Assembly (NCBI RefSeq): GCF_028750875.1
Contig: NW_026542599.1
Span: 27,454,484-27,518,483 of the forward strand
Length of the DNA: 64,000 bases
Direction: 5' to 3'
DNA from: Macrosteles quadrilineatus
Lineage: Eukaryota; Arthropoda; Insecta; Hemiptera; Cicadellidae
Shown here: piece by piece, positions 47,777 through 59,944 of the stretch
Layout of the letters: each line of letters starts with the position of its first letter
How positions within the stretch are numbered: the first letter of the stretch is position 1
Notes under the pieces: generated by a model
What the model was told of the DNA's origin: nothing
The model's input: the letters and a program-made list of their open reading frames with translations, nothing else
Database searches by the model: none
Translations under genes and position numbers: made by a program

Positions 47777-50064
47777 TAAACCCCTGAACTATTGCAGGCC
47801 CAATGTAAACAAAGCAATATTTTGCATTGTGAGAGCTCTGTTTTATACAAGTTATACAATTTAAACAAACTTCTGCTATCGTTTATATAAATTTTAAAAG
47901 CTACTTAACTTTTTACTATTATATTTATTAAACTCATAAGAAGTTCTTTTTACTAAAATACATAAAATGTAAGTAATTGCATTTGCCTCTCGCAGGGATG
48001 TAAGTGAATTAATACATCCATATGAGAGTATGGATAACATTGCTGTGTCCATTCCATTGGTGTGATCGTGGTATCAAAAGCTTATTCTCTGCCAAGCTGT
48101 GACTTGACTCGCCCGGGTCGAGGAGCGGCTTAAAATTCATAATGATAATTTAGAGAAAATAACATAATATAATACCGTACGTGTATACTAACTCCTCCAG
48201 TCTCTAGTCCAATCCCACTCCTGCGTTAAATCTGAGACAAATCATATTTTATTTTAATTTCTGACGTTTATTTTAGCATTTAAATTTAGTAATCTTTTTC
48301 AACAATATTTCCTTTAGAAGTCACAGTTTACATTTATAAAGCATAATTTCCCCAACTCGTAACATAATACAACTGAAGGTAATATGAAAGATTCGGAAGT
48401 AAACATATCACACACATTAGTCGACCTCTTATGTCTCAATGAGATATCCTTTGACAATATAATGCAAACGTTTAACCGGAAATTTTCTCTCAATTTAAAA
48501 AAAGGATAATATTTAACATGAAATCTGATGACAATACGACGTGGTAAAGTAATCCAAATTTCCAAATCCAGAGAGATTTGAGTTTACAAATTGGATAACA
48601 AAATATTTGATTTAATTTAATCAACATAATCATAATGGAGGGACTTAAGTATCCAATATCTAGGAATAACTTATCGTCTAATATGTCTATCCTTGTTTTG
48701 TTTTCTAGATACTGTAGATGTTTGGATCTAGTGTAGGGTGATGCCCAACACATAGTGTTACGACCTTATTGATATTACTAATCAAATAGATTACGTTATT
48801 ATTACGCATCAAATTTACCAAATTGATATCTTTGTTGTCCAACTTCAAAGTCTCAAAATAATGTATTGCTTCCTAACGTTTTACTTCCTTCTGTAGATGT
48901 TGTGTGCTAAGTTTGTATTTAAAACTACAAATTACTCTATACATTTCGAGCGATTTATATTGCTTTAGATTTAGTCCTATTAACATTAGTTGAACAATTG
49001 CATTCTATTTATATGTAGGCTATTGCTCTTATATTAACACTCCATAGACGTGTACTTACTCAATCAAATAGTACAACGTAGCCGTGTATATCCAAATATT
49101 TGACGTGACGTGACAATCTCTTACTCTTGAACGTTGAGAGGTCAGATCCCATGTCTTCCGGGTTGAACAATCTTTTTAGGAGATGACAGATCCACTTGTT
49201 TATACAAAGAAGTTACTTATATGGGCATATTTTTATTAAACTATGTTTCGTTGAAATTACTGCGTGCATTGATTGAATTAATATAAATGCAGTTTTCAAT
49301 ATCCATGGTAACAAAAATAAATCGGTTGTATGAAAAACTATGGCAAAAGCGATAAACAAAGATACAACAATGATTCGAAGACACATTTAAGTTGATGAAT
49401 TAGTAATTCAGTATTTTTTGCTACCGTATTAATAGAAAACCTTTCAAAATTCAAATTGCGATATAATGTCACGCTTTCCACGGTAAAATAATTAATTTAG
49501 CGTTCAACTAAAGCAAATTAGTTAAGTAAACATTCTGAGCATCATCCCACTAGCTAAAGTGATAAAATAGGAAGCAAATGCGTGCGTAACATCCGTGACA
49601 ATTTTCTGTGATGACAGAAACGACCGATATTATTACTTGCTATCACGGAAACGCCTAAAAATGGAGAATAGTCGTAAGAAAAGTACCTGCTTCTGTATAT
49701 GGTGTAAAGTAGTGTAGCAAAAAAGTAATGTTATTGTTTAGGCCTAAATGGGTGCAAAATTGATAGCAACACACTTCAAGAAACAAAGTAGGTCCAAGTC
49801 ACCGGCTCTTAATTGATTAATTTTCGTTTTGACAAACTGTTGTCGAAGAAGCGTGGCTTTCTTTCTTGTACTTTTTTTCATTTTCCAAAGCACCGTTGAT
49901 TGCTAAACATGTATCTAATTGTGATTCCTCAATGGCACTGAGGTGAAGAGCAAGATTTGTTAAATTAGCGACAAGGGGTGTTGACCTAGGTGAAATAACG
50001 AAAGCTGTGATGTTTGTTTACATTCGCAATACCAATGATGCGGGCTCGCCTACCTGGACTAGTG
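47777..50064. other. AT-rich non-coding stretch
   Basis: Small GC-richer spots near 48100-48125 and 49130-49170. No gene supported; overlapping frames at 48314-48753 (minus) lack motifs. Confidence 0.45.
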
Positions 50065-50124
50065 CTGGCGCAGTACGGGCGTTTGCTAAAGAGGGATTAT
50101 TTAGACCTGGCGCAGTACGGGTCT
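50040..50124 (-). repeat. GC-rich spaced motif, locus 2 (inverted)
   Basis: CTGGCGCAGTACGGGC (50065-50080) and CTGGCGCAGTACGGGT (50107-50122) are the reverse complement of the 44.8 kb motif and are again 42 bp apart. CTACCTGGACTA beside it matches the TCCAGGTAG found between the 44.8 kb copies. The open frame here reads LAQYG twice because of the repeat. Confidence 0.85.
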
Positions 50125-52265
50125 ACCCTTCCGTATATTGACCAGGTACTCCCACTGGCTCTACACTTTTGTAAGATTATTATGGATATCACAAGTATGG
50201 GAATCAACCCAGCGAATATAAAACGATCTAATAGCCACTTGTATCAGTGCAACTTGTAGTAACATTTTAATCACTCTATATTTTGTATTACTAAAAAATC
50301 CTTTTACCAAATAACTGTAAACAAATCAAGAACATACTCTGAACATGAACAAGCACTTGGATAAATTCCAAGAACCACGGTGTCTTAAGTGAACCAAGAT
50401 TTCCTCTAAGGAGCTTAAATACCACATTATACTTTTGAGAGAAACAAGTGTTTCTAAAATCTTCCAAAATACATCTTTCATGATTATATAAAATATATTG
50501 TATGCAGCTTGAACAATTAATTTTTTATCATGCATAATACACGTAAACAGAAGGAATTACAATCTCACATACATTTTGCACTACTAAAATACATTAACAC
50601 GACTTGTTTTCAATTAGAGATTTATTACTTAGCATTAATACAAAATTTAAAAACACAATAATTGGCAATGCTTTATGGCCTTTGATTTATTAATATAACA
50701 GGTCATATTCATTTAATTTTAATTATATTAAAAGAACAGTAATTTGTTTTAATATTAAATTTTCATTATGTACTATTTTTAAGTAATGTGGATGTATTGT
50801 GTTAAATTTGCAAATTGCAGTGGTTTGGCTGTCATCGTTGGTGAGATATAGCAATTAATAATCCTATTATGAGAGCGATGGAAATTTTAATTTATTCAAC
50901 ATTAGATAAATGACAGAATCGCTGACCCTGATTATCTCCTCGACTAAGCGTGATTAAATCTTTCTAGGCGAACTTGACTTTTTTGTATATCTATCTAGGA
51001 TTTAATAAATAAAACACTGTGATATTAAATATTTACATCGTTGATAATTTATTGTAGTTGCCCTGGTTGGCTGTAGGTGGCCAGAAATATCGAGAAATAA
51101 TAACAGCGTGTTATATTGGGGTTTTTTTTTTGTTATCGACCCTTAAAACATAGAAATGCAAAAGTTTTACTACAACCATCGTGTAGGGCTTTAAAAAAAC
51201 ATTTTGTGAATTGAAACATAAGATTAAAGGTTGCGGATGAAATAACAAAAACATTTAAAAATCCCACGATTATGAAGATGTAAACTGATGCAAATTACAT
51301 GTTTATGGATTTATTTTGATTCAATTTTGCAAATTGATTCATTACATACTATACTATAGTTATACAAAAGACCACCTTTACTTACCTGACGCAGCAAACC
51401 TGAATACATATTAAACGTAATATTATCTAAGTGTAAAATAAATCTGACATGGTTTTTTAGTAGATATTTTTATAAGAATTCAATTCAAACATTCTTTATT
51501 TCATTATTGAACATGAAATTAGTACATAGAATTGCGTCAAAAATATTTCCATATGACTAAATTTAAGCTTAAACATACTAAAATTCTTTTAAGAAATATA
51601 GTGGTCTTGAAATTAAATAATTCTTTAGCAATTTTTTTAACTTAATAATACTACATTTTTTTAATGTTATCTGGTAAATTATTTTGAAACTTTCCTCCAG
51701 CATGTGTTGTTTTCTTTTTGTAAAACCCTAGTTTGTGAATAGGCATTGATATGTTTAGCCTGTTTCTAGTATTGTAAGAATGAATTTCCCCTAGTAAACC
51801 CAATTCATCAAAAAGAATACCAATAGACAATAATTTGCTTGGTCTGTATGTTTTCTGAGGTGATAATATTATGTATCACATATTGTTATGTGCCAAGTTT
51901 AAACAAAGGACATCTCACGTGTAGAGGAACCCGTAGGTAATTACGTCCTCAGGCTTTGTTGATGAATAATATACATACACTGCATACAATATTGCAACAG
52001 CAACAATGAAATAGTATCCTTAATATGCAGGTACACTAGAGGAATTGTACAAACCTACTCATTAATTAGAACTGAAATTCAAGTAAAAAAAGTCCGTTGT
52101 TAACGCTGTATACAGGTTTTCTTTTACCTCTTTATAGTATATGTTTGATACGACAATGTTGTTTTTACCACCCGTAAAATATTGTTTCTCATCTAAATGA
52201 TTATTACAATAAGACAAGTATATTAACCAATGCTCTATGGATTTATATGTCTAGAACACCTATAA
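50125..52265. other. AT-rich non-coding stretch
   Basis: Nothing recognised. Confidence 0.45.
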
Positions 52266-52331
52266 AATATTAAAGAATTGCAGTAAATTTTAACTTAAAA
52301 CGGTTAAGATTTACTGCAATTCTTTAATATT
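52266..52331. repeat. 66-bp hairpin, 29-bp arms, 8-base loop
   Basis: The arms 52266-52294 and 52303-52331 pair at 28 of 29 positions (AATATTAAAGAATTGCAG... and complement). It could be a small MITE or a hairpin RNA precursor. The near-perfect, very AT-rich stem favours the former. Confidence 0.85.
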
Positions 52332-53537
52332 GCTAAATGAGCTAAATAGAATTGGTTTTCTGATAACTAAATTAATAGCTTTTCCTAAACAAGAGTCACA
52401 GTTTTGTATAATTTTTAAATTTTTTGCTTTGGATAAGCATTAAACTGAAATGTATTTCTAAGTTCAGCTGTGTTTTTCTCCACAAAAAATTAAGTCAACC
52501 ATTTGATAAAATAGATTCTAGCGTTAAAACATCAGTATTGTTCTCGATCCCGAGCATCAAACTGATAATATATACTGACCATAAATAATAGATTATGGCG
52601 AAAAATATGTGACGTTACCACCGAAATCCAATACGATTCTGCAAATAGAACTTGAATGTGTTTCTAAATTGTTCGATTATGCAATAATTAATTAATTGCA
52701 AACAATAGGATTAATTGGTATTGCAATATTCAGTGGGATTAACTGGTTCACATTTGTCTTATTGAATACCACATCATATAACTACTGTTTTAACAGGTTT
52801 TACTCTTAGCATGTGTGTCCGTTATCACCTCCATTACAATTTCATGAGTAGATTTCTGCAATTACTTTCTGAACTATTTTGAAAGTAAAATAAAAACAAA
52901 CAATTCTAACAACATTAAAGCGTAGTTGTTTGCTTATAGTGGTTACGGGATTATAAAAAAAACACTGTAAATTAAAATCTTCATGTTATTCTTATGTTAT
53001 ATATTTTTAACCAAATTTAAAATGTTGTTAACATTTTAATATCAGCATTTAATATTAGCATTTAGCTATAAGCATTCAACATCGATGCTTCGGTCTACGA
53101 AGTTCTGGTTCTACTAATGGTTTTTAACTGTTTTAACACCTTTACCCTCTGGCTCAAATTGGCGTAATGTGTAAAACCGTTCCGAGTTAGCGTCTAGGAG
53201 TCTATCTATCTATCTTAAGGTCTAGCGTCCTAGGATGCGAAATAAGTTTATAATACAAACCATTTACAAATCTACAAAAAATCATACGAGTGATTAACAT
53301 ATACATACATCTAAAAAGGCATTTTGCGTATAGTAATATGTTTTTAATAAAAAAATAAAAATTATAGTTTTTTTTACAGTATTCCCATAAAATAAAGTTA
53401 GTAGACATTATCATTGCCCCTTTGCTTTTCACTAACATCCTTGCCAAAAATGTAAATATTGTTTTGTGTAAATGGCCCGGCAAAGAATGAGTGAAGTAAA
53501 ACCGCAAAACCTAATGTGACGTGGACAGATTATTGTT
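52332..53537. other. AT-rich non-coding stretch
   Basis: Contains a short (TCTA)n tract near 53200-53215. The frame at 53202-53507 (minus) has no motif. Confidence 0.4.
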
Positions 53538-53690
53538 AGTATTACGTCACTGGAGTTTGGTGTTGGAAAGAAGTCGGACATCACATTCCTTTTACTTCAC
53601 AAAGCGGAAAGCCTTATAAAAGATTACGGCACGAGAGGAAAATAATTCAGAGAAAAAATACAGTTGTTTAATAGCCATGTCAAGGATTTG
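53538..53690 (+). repeat. Dispersed repeat R3, copy 2
   Basis: Matches 30030-30200. This copy has a TATAAAAG box (about 53614-53621) soon after the conserved GTCGGACATCACATTCC block, so the repeat may once have carried a Pol II promoter. Confidence 0.75.
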
Positions 53691-54189
53691 TTAAAGATAC
53701 TGATCTAGGATTGAGATTTAATAGCGGATATCACAAAATGCACATTAAATGCACTTGCTGTCACTTACTATTCCTGAAAGTACACGATTCAGATTGTGAT
53801 CAAATCTTTCGTACAGCTAGCTAATTACTTAGTATTAATACTCAGTTATTGTGGCAAGAATATGTTAATCATAGTGGTAAAGTAAGTAAATAACATATAT
53901 TTACTTATATTTATAACACTTATATTATAAGTGAACTTATATTATAACATATATTTACATACCATTATTGAATTACCTTAATATGAACCCTATATGAAGC
54001 TGGAAGTCTACTAAATTAAGCTGGGAAATGAATTAAGTGACGTCAGAACTAAATGAAATAGTTGTGCTTAGTTGTTAACACAACAATTCTTTATGAATAT
54101 TCCTGATTGAAAGATCGCTTATTTCGTGTGATAAATTATGAACTTTCTCATTGATTTAGCTTCTCATGCTTTATAACATTTTTTTATGG
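53691..54189. other. AT-rich non-coding stretch
   Basis: Nothing recognised. Confidence 0.4.
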
Positions 54190-54400
54190 ATAGGAATCTT
54201 GTAGAGAAGTGAGTGTTCACATTGCGTACTTCTCTCACGTACAACTACTGTGAGACTCCCTTACCTGGGAGGTGCTGTTTATCGGTTTAGGACAGCCGGT
54301 GGTAAACTCTACACTAACTATAGACTCTGCAGTCTATATATAGATAACCTTACCCTTATCTTAACGATTATTTTTTCATTCGACGTTCTAATTCTTACAT
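54190..54400 (+). repeat. Dispersed repeat R4, copy 2
   Basis: Counterpart of 24096-24310. The frame at 54250-54441 lies in it and has no motif. Confidence 0.6.
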
Positions 54401-54930
54401 TGAATTTTATTGAGGATGTTTCGTCCAATCAAATGGGTTGAGTCGAGGGTTGAGGGTTGAGTTGAAAGTTTATTTTTACAGATTAAACAGCAGAGACACA
54501 AACTATGTAAACTGTATTAGAATGTCGAAACAATAAACACAAAGTGTTTATAAATTAATTAATAACTAAGCCTATTTATCAATTTACCCTAATTGATAAA
54601 TACGTAGTTAAATTGGGTTAATATTATACAAGTGTTCCAACTTTCATAGTACTTCATTATATAATCATGAATTGTTGACTCTGTGTTTATAGACTGGCGT
54701 GGGTTAATTCCACTCTGGATGTTAAAATTACTTCCAATAGTTACTAAACAACATTCCACATTCCATCAAACCTTTGATTAAATTGCAACATTTTGGTATG
54801 AAAATACCGTTATGCATAAACATTTAAGTTTAGTTTAGGGTTACTAAGTTTAGTAATAAACCTTTTATTATTGTAACGGCCGAGAAGTTTTAAATCAGAA
54901 ATGTACGTGTTGTTAAGTTTAGTGAAATTA
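54401..54930. other. Non-coding stretch
   Basis: Begins with a short TTGAGTCGAGGGTTGAGGG tandem near 54437-54463. Nothing else recognised. Confidence 0.4.
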
Positions 54931-55108
54931 ATTAAAACATACGTCTAATGACACTTAAAACATATATTTACGCTTATACACTGTTAACTGACAAGACGGT
55001 GAATATACATAAAAGATTGTAAGTGGTGATCGATTTCGATTGGACACTCTAATCATCATCAGAACAAATAGGCGAATGTTACTATACGAATCTTTTATTT
55101 ACTTTCCG
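54931..55108 (+). mobile_element. Hairpin element family, copy 3, truncated
   Basis: The left arm matches copies 1 and 2 (ACACTTAAAACATATATTTA, ACAAGACGGTGAATATAC, AAGTGGTGATCGATTTCGAT). The loop keeps CATCATCAGA and GGCGAATGTT. Most of the right arm is deleted, leaving only CTTTTATTTACTTTCCG. No target-site duplication is visible. Confidence 0.75.
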
Positions 55109-55179
55109 GAGAATATTTTCCCCTCATTGGTACTAATTTGAAGCTTTTTCTTCAGTTGAATGTCCATATTCCCTAAACC

Positions 55180-55480
55180 TACCTTTAGGGTGGACAGTCT
55201 GATCTATCATGCTGATATCGGGCTGACGACAGCTCTACAAGGCTATTGACGGCAACTTAGTTCGCTCTTAGTTTCGTTTGCGCCTAAATTTCTCGTTTGG
55301 CCGCAGCACGTGTCTAGCCTCAAGCATTTTCATTCCACTATGGGGTATGTAATTTAGCACTTTTTGATTGGTCACGTGATTGATTCAGCACAGTGGCCGA
55401 CACACATTGGTGTGGAGAACATACGCGTGGGTCTGTGCCACGGCTCACTTACTTTTGAACCTTGACTTAAAGTCTAAATT
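55180..55480. promoter_or_regulatory. CpG-richer island with two E-boxes and an inverted CCAAT box
   Basis: CACGTG occurs at 55307-55312 and 55373-55378. The second lies in GTCACGTGAT, four bases from consensus-like ATTGG (55367-55371). CpG density is well above the surroundings. No exon is recognised on either strand, so promoter, enhancer and repeat fragment are all possible. Confidence 0.3.
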
Positions 55481-55604
55481 CAATTGGATTGTGACTATCG
55501 ACACCTAAATTTATTTTTCCTACAGTTACCTAACAATGTACATGTTCTCTCACTGATTTGAGAAAGCAAAGTGGCCAATTCGCTCATCAGTGAGACAATG
55601 TTAA

Positions 55605-55674
55605 CATTAATTACAGTGGTGAAAATACATAAATTAGCTCACCATATAATTAAAAACCAACATACAGGTGTTAA
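55605..55674 (+). repeat. 70-bp direct repeat R6, copy 1
   Basis: CATTAATTACAGTGGTG, AAATACATAAATTAG and CACCATATAATTAAAAACC are nearly identical to 57247-57319. Flanks differ. Confidence 0.85.
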
Positions 55675-57246
55675 CATTGCCTCACTCTAATTACTTTGTC
55701 TCACTCTAGATTTGCAACGTGAAGGCACGTTTCTTTACCAATTTATTTGTTTTATGGTAACTGTAGGAAACATATAATGTGCAACTCGAGTGCAAAGTGC
55801 AATCGCCTCACTCGATTTGCTCACTAGTTGCACAAATAACTATTTCTTTTGTTTCACATTGTAGGGTCCTGTATATTGTTTTCTGGTTCACTTTTTATAT
55901 AAATAAATTTCAATTTTTGTGATTTAATCTTGATATTCCCTCTCTCGTTGGGTTGGGAGGCTGCTAGTTGAATTTAGCAAATTATATTGGTTGTAAATTT
56001 ACATAATTACCTTTAACCCATCTTACGGTCCGGCAAGTCTATAATATTGTTTTTACATATAATCCAATTATTTAACTAAGATATATATCTAGATCTCTTC
56101 GCCTGATCAATTAAAAGAAGTAGAAAGTTTGTATTTTAAAATTATTGCAGAACAAATTCATAGCTGGAAAAACAAGTTGGCTGTAAAATATATAAAAAAA
56201 GGAATGAGGATTATATCTACTTGCGTTCGACCTTGACCTCCGTTATCATGTGAAAACAGCTGGGTTTGTTTACCTTAACATGACGCAATACCCCATAGTA
56301 GTTATGATCAAAACTGTAAAAAGGAACATGACAACTAATTAGTAATACTTAGTAGTGTTTGTTGTTTTATTAAGATTAAAAGTAAAGTAATAATTTTAGT
56401 AGAAGCAAGGAAGTATTATTAAATGGTTAAAATATTATAATTGTACATTGTTCTTATTTTTTCCGAAGTGGTGGATGCAGAATCAAATAACCAACTAACA
56501 ATAATTTTTTCAAACCTCAGTTTTAAAATATCTTTTTTATTTGTTACATTTGATTTCCTTAGATAAATTTAATTAAAAGACAATGCTCTGCTAAAAGAAA
56601 TACTGCTAAAAGACATTCTATTGATGCAGCTTTTTTATAAAAGAAACAACTCTCTTTTATGAAAAGAGACTTAAATTAAAAATCTATCTTTGTCCTCTTC
56701 TCTAGGAAGTTTGCAAGAGAATTATAATACCTTTGGTCATTCCTTTCTGTTGGGATAAATTGTTACAAGATTTCGTTAAGTTTCTTTAAATAGTTAAAAA
56801 GTTAACTTTATATTGTAAGGAAAGGGTTTTTAACAGTTCTTTTGTTATACATAAAACTTGTTTTAGCGAAACATTATATTTTACAAGTATTATTTCAATA
56901 AAACAAAGGTTTGTTTTCCTCTTACAATTAAGACAAAAATTTTGACTTAAAATTAAAATAATAAGAAAGTTTAAAGAATAGAAGAATATGAGATTTTATA
57001 AAGTAAAATTTCATAATTTCTCGTGTTTATAATGTATATTTGATGTAGGTATCATAATAAGGTATCCGAACAACAATACTTTAAAGATGAATTATTTTAA
57101 TAGAAATAATAAATACGTAGTTTTCTTTATGTTACATTTTATTTCAAAAATAGAAATATTATAAAGAATATTACATAATTCGCACTGGGTTAAGCTTGTG
57201 TATTGTTTTTTTAATTATTAGCTAGCCTACTTGAAATAGGAATAGC
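55675..57246. other. AT-rich non-coding stretch between R6 copies
   Basis: The first part repeats CTCACT-type words. No coding sequence is recognised. Confidence 0.4.
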
Positions 57247-57319
57247 CATTAATTACAGTGGTGTAAATACATAAATTAGTTCACCATATAATTAAAAACC
57301 AACATACTCAAGGTGTTAA
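57247..57319 (+). repeat. 70-bp direct repeat R6, copy 2
   Basis: Counterpart of 55605-55674, 1.64 kb away. It has a 3-bp insertion near its end. No LTR end features were seen. Confidence 0.85.
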
Positions 57320-58049
57320 TAAGATACTTGGAGAAATATTGTTATCATACTGATAACCAAAATTAATGTTTCATAAAATTAATTATTTCATAAATTTAAA
57401 CTGTTAACGAAAATTAGCGTTTTGCAGAGGTGAAAAATTAAAACCTAAATCACAAGAGCTTGCAAATCAGAAATCAGTTTGTTTAGTGGTTGATAACCAC
57501 GTCATCGGCTTTGATTATGTTGCTAAGCAACCACAACTCCAAATACAAAACATTTAACCATCAATGGTTCGTTAAAATGGCTAGGTTAATTAAATGATTT
57601 AAAAGAATTAAAGGTTTTTATGAAAATAAACTTATTTTTAAGGACCAGAGAGTTAAAGTTCAGGAAGACTGTATTAGTTCAATGTTTACTTGGCGTTTGT
57701 TTTAATTCTTTTAAATATTTTGGCTCCATTAAGTGCAATCTGATCCGTAATGTTGTAATAAACATCTGTTAGAGCAAAATAAATACGAATTGATTCTTGG
57801 TTGGATTACTGGATTTGAATACTGAAAACTAACAACAACTTAACAATACTTAACCTAACTAAATTTTGGAAGAGGAAAAGAATGTCTTTTCTTTTGTTAA
57901 ATAACATTACCCAGAAAATTCACTTAAATGAATTTGCAGGTTATACCTTCTAATACACAAACAATCAAATGTACATATGATAATAAGATTGCATTATTAT
58001 TATTGAAACACCCTCGGTAAATTCAAAACTTGTTTATGTTACCAAAAAC
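57320..58049. other. AT-rich non-coding stretch
   Basis: Nothing recognised. Confidence 0.4.
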
Positions 58050-58869
58050 GGGGTCAAGTGGGGTAATTGGAATGAGAAAATCATATAATTCCTCTTTGAA
58101 GTGACACAGTTTTTTTTGTCAGTATGGAGCTATGAAACTTTGCTCACAAATAAATTGGTATCTTAAGTGATTGCTGAATTAATTTCAAGGTAAAGTAAAA
58201 ATACCTATGGAAAAAATGTTTTTCAAAACCATTGGGCATTATATTAATTGCCCTACCACACTGGGGAAAATGGAATCACAGTTGGTATTTTCCAAATGCT
58301 TATATATAGATCAGTTCTGGGGCAATTGGGATATATTCCATGTTGTCAGTTTTCAGAGAAATTTTTAATTTTTTAATTATGTTAACAACTTTGGGAGTTA
58401 CAAACTTTTTGGTGGGGTGATTCCAATTACCCCACACCCCGTGATTCCTATTACCCCACACCCCGTGATTCCTATTATCCCCTGATGCGTTTTAGGAGGG
58501 GTAATTGGGATCACGGCTATAACATTTTATCTGTTCATCTGAAGCTATTGCTGATATTTTTTATGGATTCCTCGATGAAAAATAAGTACATTTCAAGTCT
58601 TCTTATCATTTCAACACATCCAGGAAAAAATAAAAAAAAAATACCAAAGAGTCACAATCAAATTTGTGTGACAAGTGTAAATGCAGGCATTTAGAAAAAA
58701 AATCACAAAAAATAAAATGTGAAATTTTTATAAAAACAATTAATGGTAACTGAAAAAAAACATATGATGTGTTATAAAATTCGACATGTGTACTTTTTTA
58801 AGCAAAAATAACATGACTGCAACCCGTTATTCCAATAGCCCCTTGCTCCCAATTACCCGACTTGACCCC
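58050..58869. mobile_element. 820-bp element with 21-bp terminal inverted repeats
   Basis: The left end GGGGTCAAGTGGGGTAATTG (58050 onward) pairs with the right end (58849-58869), which differs by one base. Inside, the word GGGGTAATTGG or its complement recurs many times, including a three-copy tandem of GTGATTCCTATTACCCCACA-type units at about 58413-58483. There is no transposase frame. The terminal motif reads like a DNA transposon, but the superfamily and target-site duplication were not determined. Confidence 0.7.
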
Positions 58870-59944
58870 ATATTATTCTAAAATGTACGTATTCACTTTT
58901 TTTAATTCATAAAAATAGGCTACAAGCTTAATTATTCTTTTTACTTTACAACGCCGAATGCAAATTTGTCCTAACACGTGACCGTGCGTAAAATCAATAT
59001 CAATGGTTTCCCCAAACATTCGTATTTTTGTTTTTAATATTTAAAAATCACTTTCAAACTATCTTAGCCTATTTACAAAACACAACCATTCTCGGTCCCG
59101 TAAACCCCACTATGAAAACGTTATTACTGGGAAAATATCCGTAAAGCAAAGAACAAAGGCGGGTTTTGAAATTAAATCGTTTGTTATCTGAAGCTTTCTC
59201 ATAAACAAAATAATAGGAATGTCTTCTGCACTTGCTACTTAGAAAGTCTTACAATCCAGATAAGAAAATTAGCCTGTTACATTGCCTCAAATACTTATTC
59301 AAAAAGTTATAGTAAACGTCTTATTGAACTATTTTCGTTTGGTAAATTTATTAATCATTCATTATTAATGGTACTTTAACTAAAAAAAAATTAAAACTTT
59401 AATAACATCCAACTACCAGATCTGTATCCCAGGTGAAGTCTTAAAAGTTACTTAAAGTCTTTGTTGGGTTATAAATTCCCCTTGGGCACTATCGGTATAG
59501 TGCAAACGTGTCATAGAACCCAAGCCAATTGTAATTGTTCCAACATATTTATGAGAACAAGCAGGTTAAAAATGGGTTTTGAACCAATTTTATGTTTTTG
59601 TATACACTAATATGTATTAAACCTTATCCTTGTAGTACCTAAAATCGGATTATTTTGGTTTGTATTTAACTCGTATTTGGAAAGAAGTATGGTAATCAAA
59701 AACATTATTAAGTCGAAAACATTTTTTTCACCCATGTCCACACGTAACAATGATCGTCATGGCTGAGGTAGCATAAACCTTAAAATCGTAATTGTAATTA
59801 ATTATAATCTTAATCTTAGTTTTGTTTAAACAAACACTTCAATTAATTATTCTTCCAAAATACGTGTTGTTTTTATCTTAGCTTAATACGTTTTTCAAAC
59901 AAAATATTCACCAAAAAGCGAGTTAAAAAAATCTTAAAAGACGT
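58870..59944. other. AT-rich non-coding stretch
   Basis: Nothing recognised. Confidence 0.4.

Noticed and set aside
50014..50259. Open frame with repeated LAQYG
   Set aside because: Same DNA motif in the other orientation; not a conserved frame.
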